From NCBI GenBank assembly GCA_019312685.1, contig JAFDCR010000376.1, forward strand, positions 1 to 8,499: a stretch of DNA of 8,499 nt. Reading direction: 5' to 3'. Positions within the stretch are counted from its first letter, which is position 1; each line of letters starts with the position of its first letter. A program made the position numbers and the translations under genes. Below are positions 5,132 through 8,499 of this stretch, piece by piece. The notes beneath the pieces were generated by a model. It ran no database searches. It was not told the origin of the DNA and saw only the letters and a list, made by a program, of their open reading frames with translations. Source of the DNA: Deltaproteobacteria bacterium. Lineage in GTDB: Bacteria; Desulfobacterota; Desulfobulbia; Desulfobulbales; BM004.

Positions 5132-5914
5132 TTACGGTTCCGTCGTTTTCTGCAGTTCGTCAAGCTCTGTCTGGGCTTTTAATTCATCCTGGTGGACGGC
5201 AATGGCATTCTGATGCGCCTGGTCGCCTTCGGGTCCGGCCTTACGTCGGTCGATTTCTTCAAGCTGTTCAACGGTACCATACATCACCAGAACATCGCCG
5301 ATATATATTTTACTGATTCCCTGGGGTGCCCCGATATACAAACCTCCCTGCCGCTGGATGCCGAGTATGAGAACCCCTTCACGGGAAAGACCTGCATCAA
5401 TAAGTGTTTTGTTGGCCAGCCAGGAATTGGGTTCCACCTTTATCTCCCAGACGGCAAATTCATTCTGCAGGTGCAGAACAGCTACATAGTCCTGGATTTC
5501 TATCCTGGTCCATTTTTTCAGCCCCCAGGCGATCAGACGGTTCAGGTTGCGTTCAACGAAACGGCTGACTGCAATGAGCCATAACAGTCCCAGACAGCCG
5601 ATAAAAAGCAGAATGTTGCGCAGCCAGTTTTCCGAACCTGTCGTGCTGAGCAGAGAAACAATAACAGTCGCCACCACAGTTGCTATCCCGATATTGCCGA
5701 GAAGCATTAGGAGCATGATAATCCTGCGCCGTACCGGATGATTCATGATCAATTCCGCTTCTGTTGTAGTGAAACCTACACCAGCAAAAGCTGAACGGGC
5801 CTGGAAACGGGCTGCATCGTGGGAGAGCCCTGTGAAAATCAGGGCCATTGCTGCAATCCTGGTCACCAGGAGGGATAGCATAGCAACGGTAAAAAGGGAG
5901 AAAATGGCAATCAT
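5132..5914 (-). CDS. Membrane protein with C-terminal TrkA-C (RCK_C) domain
   Basis: The 260-residue protein has membrane helices at about 5-27, 66-90 and 100-118. Between the first two lies SAFAGVGFTTTEAE (41-54), reminiscent of the filter-like loops of Trk/Ktr potassium transporters, but the resemblance is short. Residues about 153-222 (WEIKVEPNSWLANKTLIDAG ... GDVLVMYGTVEQLEEI) form a TrkA-C domain, usually a ligand-sensing regulatory module on cation transporters. A charged, glutamine-rich tail follows. The likely role is a regulated ion or osmolyte membrane protein; the substrate is unknown. ATG 5912-5914 is the first start after an in-frame stop, but it has no clear ribosome binding site. 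It heads the unit with the CGGC and thioesterase genes. Confidence 0.75.
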   Translation of the reverse strand: MIAIFSLFTVAMLSLLVTRIAAMALIFTGLSHDAARFQARSAFAGVGFTTTEAELIMNHPVRRRIIMLLMLLGNIGIATVVATVIVSLLSTTGSENWLRNILLFIGCLGLLWLIAVSRFVERNLNRLIAWGLKKWTRIEIQDYVAVLHLQNEFAVWEIKVEPNSWLANKTLIDAGLSREGVLILGIQRQGGLYIGAPQGISKIYIGDVLVMYGTVEQLEEIDRRKAGPEGDQAHQNAIAVHQDELKAQTELDELQKTTEP

Positions 5915-6030
5915 GTTAAATTGTTTTCAGGCTGCGGGCAGAAATTATCCCTTTTGGGTCGGCAGAAATTTCACTCAGGACAAGTAAGTCTATTGCCAGT
6001 CAGGACAGCTTCAATCAATAATTTAACTTA

Positions 6031-6486
6031 TTACCTGTCAAGAACTTTCGGCCAGTTCCGGTCTGCCTTTTTAATATAACCCGGCCGGTCTTTATTCCAG
6101 GTATTCTGGACATCCATGTTGAGGTTCAGGTAAAGCTTGCCATCGACAATCGCCCAGGCATCGGGGTCAATATCGGCCGTGGACCCACGGCTCACGGCAT
6201 AGGCTCAGTAACCGCCGTACTGCGGCGCATACTTCTCCGGATTTTCCCTGAACATCTTCAGGTGCTGTTCGCTGGCAAAAAGCCATGTGGCATCCTGCCA
6301 GTCATGTTGAAATTCCTTCTGCCCTTTAACCGGTTTCCCCTCGGTGAAATAGGCCACCGTATCATAGCCCTTGAGAGCGACGCCTTCTTTATTGATATTA
6401 ATTGGAGACTTCGGGGCCGAACATGCTATCAGGATTAAGGTCCAGGTGAGGAGTACGCTTGCCAGGGTAAATATAGGTTTTTTCAT
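6031..6486 (-). CDS. YHS-domain lipoprotein, probable selenoprotein (TGA at codon 94 read as Sec)
   Basis: ATG 6484-6486 follows GGAGGAG. Residues 1-22 are a lipoprotein signal (lipobox LIAC, Cys22). The YHS domain contains ALKGYDTVAYFTEGKPVKG, then the helix around FASEQHLKMFRENPEKYA, then QYGGY followed by TGA (6207-6205). After the TGA the same frame continues for 57 residues (AYAVSRGSTADIDPDAWAIV, DGKLYLNLN, then YIKKADRNWPKVLDR) to TAA at 6031. In related proteins I expect GGYCAYAVS, so the TGA stands exactly at a conserved cysteine and the downstream part is fully family-like. With the hairpin after the TGA this points to selenocysteine. YHS proteins are linked to metal binding and redox; a lipid-anchored periplasmic redox or metal role is an inference. 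The less likely alternative is a nonsense mutation of a Cys codon. The gene follows the BamE-like lipoprotein gene by 41 bases, probably in one operon. Confidence 0.8.
6176..6207 (-). promoter_or_regulatory. Candidate bacterial SECIS element (UGA plus hairpin)
   Basis: On the coding (minus) strand the UGA (6207-6205) is followed by 19 bases and then a GGUC loop (6185-6182). The loop is closed by a perfect 6-bp stem, GCCGUG (6191-6186) with CACGGC (6181-6176). From memory, the E. coli fdhF SECIS, recognised by SelB, also has a GGUC loop on a 6-bp stem, 18 bases after its UGA. The bulged U of the fdhF stem is not evident here. All of it lies within the reading frame, as in bacterial SECIS elements. 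Confidence 0.7.
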
Positions 6487-6527
6487 GATCTCCTCCGGGA
6501 ATTAATATGAGAGGGATTGCCCCCATA

Positions 6528-6890
6528 CTAACGGTTGGTCTTACTGAAGGTATAGGATTCCACAATATTTTTATCAGTGAAACGGACAACCAGATCCTTG
6601 GCGTCCGTTTCCTTGGTGCCCCTGTAACTGTACTTGCCGTAAGTCCAGGTCTCTCGGCCGTTTTCAAGTCCTGTACGCCAGGGTTCTCCGAAAACAGCGC
6701 GGATTTCATCCTTGGTGGTTTGCCCGATCCTGATGTTAATAACCTGCTCGTCCGGAAAGTCATAACCGACGTTTATGGGGGCACAGCCGCTGGAAAGAAG
6801 GAATAGGGTACCGGTTACAAGCACGGCAGTCAGGTGCAGCATAACTGATAGTTTTTTAAAATAATAACCGTGATAGAGCAATTTCTTCAT
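6528..6890 (-). CDS. BamE/SmpA-OmlA-like small lipoprotein
   Basis: The protein has 120 residues. A hydrophobic segment ends in the lipobox LSSGC (Cys36), so it should be lipid-anchored. The mature part has the short BamE-like pattern: IRIGQTTKDEIRAVFGEP (53-70), then ETWTYGKYSY, then VVRFTDKNIVESYTF. This is the helix-helix-strand core in which IGxTxxEVxxxFGxP is typical. BamE itself belongs to the outer-membrane protein assembly complex, but many small lipoproteins share this fold, so a Bam role is not implied. The start at 6890 is preferred because GAGG lies upstream of it, while the internal Met17 has no such site, although it would give a more conventional signal length. It stands 52 bases after the carbonic anhydrase gene and 41 before the YHS gene. 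Confidence 0.7.
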   Translation of the reverse strand: MKKLLYHGYYFKKLSVMLHLTAVLVTGTLFLLSSGCAPINVGYDFPDEQVINIRIGQTTKDEIRAVFGEPWRTGLENGRETWTYGKYSYRGTKETDAKDLVVRFTDKNIVESYTFSKTNR

Positions 6891-6942
6891 AATGTGGCCT
6901 CAAGCAAAGGTGATTAGATTAATAGGACGTATGAAAATTCTA

Positions 6943-7575
6943 TTAGAGTTTAACCCTGTATGTTTCGGAGATTTCATCAGCACTGGTGACACAGGCATTC
7001 AGGTCCTTTAAAATGCCGTCTTCAATTGAATAGATCCAGCCGTGAACCGTTAATTCCTGTCCAGACTCCCAGGCCTTTTGCACAATTGGCGTGTGGCAGA
7101 CATTGGCCACCTGTTCAATGACGTTCAGTTCACAGAGCAGATTAAGCCTTTCGGTTTCATCGGCGATCGCATCGAGCCTCTCCTGGTGGTGTCGGTAGAC
7201 ATCCATAATATGCCGCAGCCAGGTGTCAATAAGGCCGAAGGTCTTTTTTTCCATGGCCGCCTTTATCCCGCCGCAGCCATAATGGCCGCAGACAATAATA
7301 TGTTTGACCTTTAGGACATCCACCGCATACTGGATAACGGACAAACAGTTCAGGTCTGTGTGGATCACAACATTGGCGATATTGCGGTGCACGAAGATTT
7401 CGCCCGGCAGCAGATCAACAATCTGGTTCGAGGGGACGCGGCTGTCGGAACAGCCTATCCACAGGTATTCCGGGTTCTGCTGCCGAGAAAGTTTTACAAA
7501 GAATTCAGGATCGGATTCCTTGATTCTTTCGGCCCAACTTCTATTGCTGTCAAAGAGATTTTTCAGGATTCTCAT
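6943..7575 (-). CDS. can: Beta-class carbonic anhydrase
   Basis: This 210-residue enzyme reversibly hydrates CO2 to bicarbonate in the cytoplasm. Zinc ligands are Cys42 (WIGCSDSRVPSNQI), His98 and Cys101 (VCGHYGCGGI), with the catalytic Asp44-Arg46 pair; the numbering coincides with E. coli Can. The segment GEIFVHRNIANVV (58-70) is also diagnostic, and the C-terminus VHGWIYSIEDGILKDL is typical of the family, so the gene looks full-length and active. ATG 7573-7575 has no strong ribosome binding site. A TATAAT on the minus strand at 7598-7593 could drive it with a very short leader, but no good -35 box accompanies it. It may share transcription with the membrane protein gene 52 bases upstream and the two lipoprotein genes downstream. 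Confidence 0.93.
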   Translation of the reverse strand: MRILKNLFDSNRSWAERIKESDPEFFVKLSRQQNPEYLWIGCSDSRVPSNQIVDLLPGEIFVHRNIANVVIHTDLNCLSVIQYAVDVLKVKHIIVCGHYGCGGIKAAMEKKTFGLIDTWLRHIMDVYRHHQERLDAIADETERLNLLCELNVIEQVANVCHTPIVQKAWESGQELTVHGWIYSIEDGILKDLNACVTSADEISETYRVKL

Positions 7576-7627
7576 GTGTTCTGGTTCAAGTGATTATAGG
7601 CATGCCGCAACCCTTAGTCTCGGCAGT

Positions 7628-7990
7628 TTAAATTTTTTCCTTACCTCTTTTTTTATTAAACTTCTTTATCGTATTTGTAGCAAGCAGATAAAAACTTATA
7701 CCTGCACCGGTGCTCATAAACAGGTAGATTGTCAGCATCCAGCGCCCGGCAAATCCTGTATCTGAAACCAATCTGTTAAACAGAAGATAATCCGGAATAT
7801 GCTGAACACCATGGATGAATGCTATGAGAAGCAGATCAAGCACCAGCAGAAAAAGTCCCGTTGCAAGAGCGAATAGACCGATAAGCGCTGCAAACTGCCT
7901 GTCCTTTTTAAAACTTCTAAGCAAGTGGAATGCGCAGCCGGTAAATACAGAAAAAAAAACGAGAAGGGTAAAAAACTGAAAAGAGTTCAA
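7628..7990 (-). CDS. Three-helix membrane protein of unknown function
   Basis: The 120-residue product has hydrophobic helices at about 5-25, 34-60 and 84-106, a short basic loop (RSFKKDRQ) after the first, and a strongly basic tail (KKFNKKRGKEK), suggesting an inner-membrane protein with a cytoplasmic C-terminus. I do not recognise a family. The first usable start is TTG (7990-7988) with TGGAA upstream; no ATG lies near in frame. A well-matched promoter stands about 80 bases upstream (8073-8100). The gene precedes carbonic anhydrase in the same direction, but nothing in it indicates a bicarbonate or CO2 role. Confidence 0.65.
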   Translation of the reverse strand: MNSFQFFTLLVFFSVFTGCAFHLLRSFKKDRQFAALIGLFALATGLFLLVLDLLLIAFIHGVQHIPDYLLFNRLVSDTGFAGRWMLTIYLFMSTGAGISFYLLATNTIKKFNKKRGKEKI

Positions 7991-8072
7991 TTGTATTCCA
8001 CTAATTAATTTTTTTAAGTCAACACAATGGAATAAAATGATGCATTTTCAAAACATTAATTGTAACTTTTAA

Positions 8073-8100
8073 AATATAATAGTACCCCATAGAACGTCAA
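8073..8100 (-). promoter_or_regulatory. Sigma70-type promoter for the three-helix membrane protein gene
   Basis: On the minus strand TTGACG (8100-8095) and TATATT (8078-8073) are each 5/6 matches to consensus and are spaced by 16 bases. This predicts a leader of roughly 75 bases before the TTG start. A plus-strand TATAAT (8075-8080) overlaps it but has no suitable -35. Confidence 0.5.
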
Positions 8101-8104
8101 ATCT

Positions 8105-8124
8105 TAAATGACAAATATCATTTA
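8105..8124. promoter_or_regulatory. 20-bp palindrome, candidate operator in divergent intergenic region
   Basis: TAAATGA (8105-8111) and TCATTTA (8118-8124) form perfect 7-bp inverted arms around six bases. It sits five bases upstream of the minus-strand -35 box and 13 bases before the plus-strand ATG, where a repressor or activator could act on either gene. The AT-rich context means chance cannot be excluded. Confidence 0.35.
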
Positions 8125-8137
8125 GTGTAGAAGGGTT

Positions 8138-8499
8138 ATGAAGAAAATACGCACCTGTGTAACCCCTGTGGGAAAGTTCATCTACGGAGTTCATAAACCT
8201 TCCTTTAAGGTCGCCAATATGAGGGAGAATACTTTTCTGCAGTCACTGGGTCTTGATGCTGAAGATAATCCGGTGGAAAATACCGCTAATTTCCCCCCCG
8301 GAAATGTTAAAGAACCGCAGGGAGAATGGATTTTCGAAATCCCCAATCCATTTCCCTTCAGGGGCGCAACTTATATTGACCGGAGTTGGGCTGATACCCT
8401 GGCGGTTGATCCTGAGGCAATAACCCTGCCGGCAGAGGCTCCCACCTCCATGACGGATTTCCTGAAAAAAATTCTGTCCTGTAAAAGTATTTCCAGAGA
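8138..8499 (+). CDS. Unrecognised protein, N-terminal part (runs off right edge)
   Basis: ATG 8138-8140 follows GAAGGG, and the frame stays open for 120 codons to the window end. Codon use looks like that of a real gene. The sequence begins MKKIRTCVTPVGKFIYGVHK without a clear hydrophobic signal. It continues through a proline-rich part (NFPPGNVKEPQGEWIFEIPN, then PFPFRGATYIDRSWADTL) and ends in a Cys-containing helix-like stretch (DFLKKILSC). I recognise no family and see no catalytic motif. It is transcribed away from the membrane protein gene at 7990. Confidence 0.7.
   Translation, partial: MKKIRTCVTPVGKFIYGVHKPSFKVANMRENTFLQSLGLDAEDNPVENTANFPPGNVKEPQGEWIFEIPNPFPFRGATYIDRSWADTLAVDPEAITLPAEAPTSMTDFLKKILSCKSISR

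Noticed and set aside
4606..5316. A 236-codon plus-strand open frame
   Set aside because: It is antisense to the CGGC-domain gene and part of the TrkA-C gene, which have strong ribosome binding sites or clear domains; it has no family resemblance.
5991..6000. TATTGCCAGT as a repeat copy outside the array
   Set aside because: Only the seven-base end motif matches; the AAAATAG core and the other end are missing, so chance is likely.
6205..6486. A 93-residue YHS protein ending at the TGA
   Set aside because: Homologous coding sequence continues in frame for 57 residues past the TGA and a SECIS-like hairpin follows, so a stop there is the less likely reading.
7304..7765. A 153-codon plus-strand open frame
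   Set aside because: It is the complement of the carbonic anhydrase gene and its upstream neighbour, with no ribosome binding site or recognisable domain.

Overview
The window looks like chromosomal DNA of a Gram-negative bacterium, most likely a deltaproteobacterium (Desulfobacterota) related to sulfate reducers. The grounds are indirect: a tyrosine-recombinase remnant of a type I associate with Desulfobacterales, several lipoproteins, a CGGC-type cysteine-rich protein, and a gene that appears to encode selenocysteine. No rRNA or tRNA gene is present, so the taxon is an inference.

Region 1 (1-about 4135) is a patchwork of unrelated single genes. It starts with the 5' part of an exported rhodanese (1-377, minus) and a gene-free stretch. 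A frameshifted, truncated tyrosine recombinase (748-1042, plus) follows, joined tail to tail with a truncated lipoprotein gene (968-1351, minus). Then come a small protein made of 16-residue repeats (1640-1894, minus), a divergent ribose-phosphate pyrophosphokinase-like gene (2109-3035, minus) and a conserved membrane protein of unknown function (3382-3966, plus). These units are separated by five copies of an interspersed repeat, all in the same direction, at about 634, 1483, 2003, 3141 and 4040. The three middle copies are exactly 60 bp long and have inverted ends (ATTGCCA ... TGGCAAT). The outer two keep only the left part. The layout resembles an integron or cassette array, but the repeats lack the classical attC consensus.

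Region 2 (4136-7990, minus) is denser and looks like ordinary chromosome. A membrane protein with a TrkA-C domain, a CGGC-type protein and a hotdog thioesterase form a tight unit (5914 to 4136). Upstream lie a three-helix membrane protein, a beta-carbonic anhydrase, a BamE/SmpA-like lipoprotein and a YHS-domain lipoprotein.

The YHS gene is the clearest surprise. Its reading frame is interrupted by one TGA exactly where I expect the conserved cysteine of the GGYCAYA motif, and it continues for 57 more family-like residues. The TGA is followed by a hairpin with a GGUC loop placed almost as in the E. coli fdhF SECIS element. I read it as a selenoprotein of 151 residues (6031-6486).

Region 3 (7991-8499) holds a divergent intergenic region with a minus-strand promoter and a 20-bp palindrome. 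The start of a plus-strand gene of unknown function follows and runs off the right edge.
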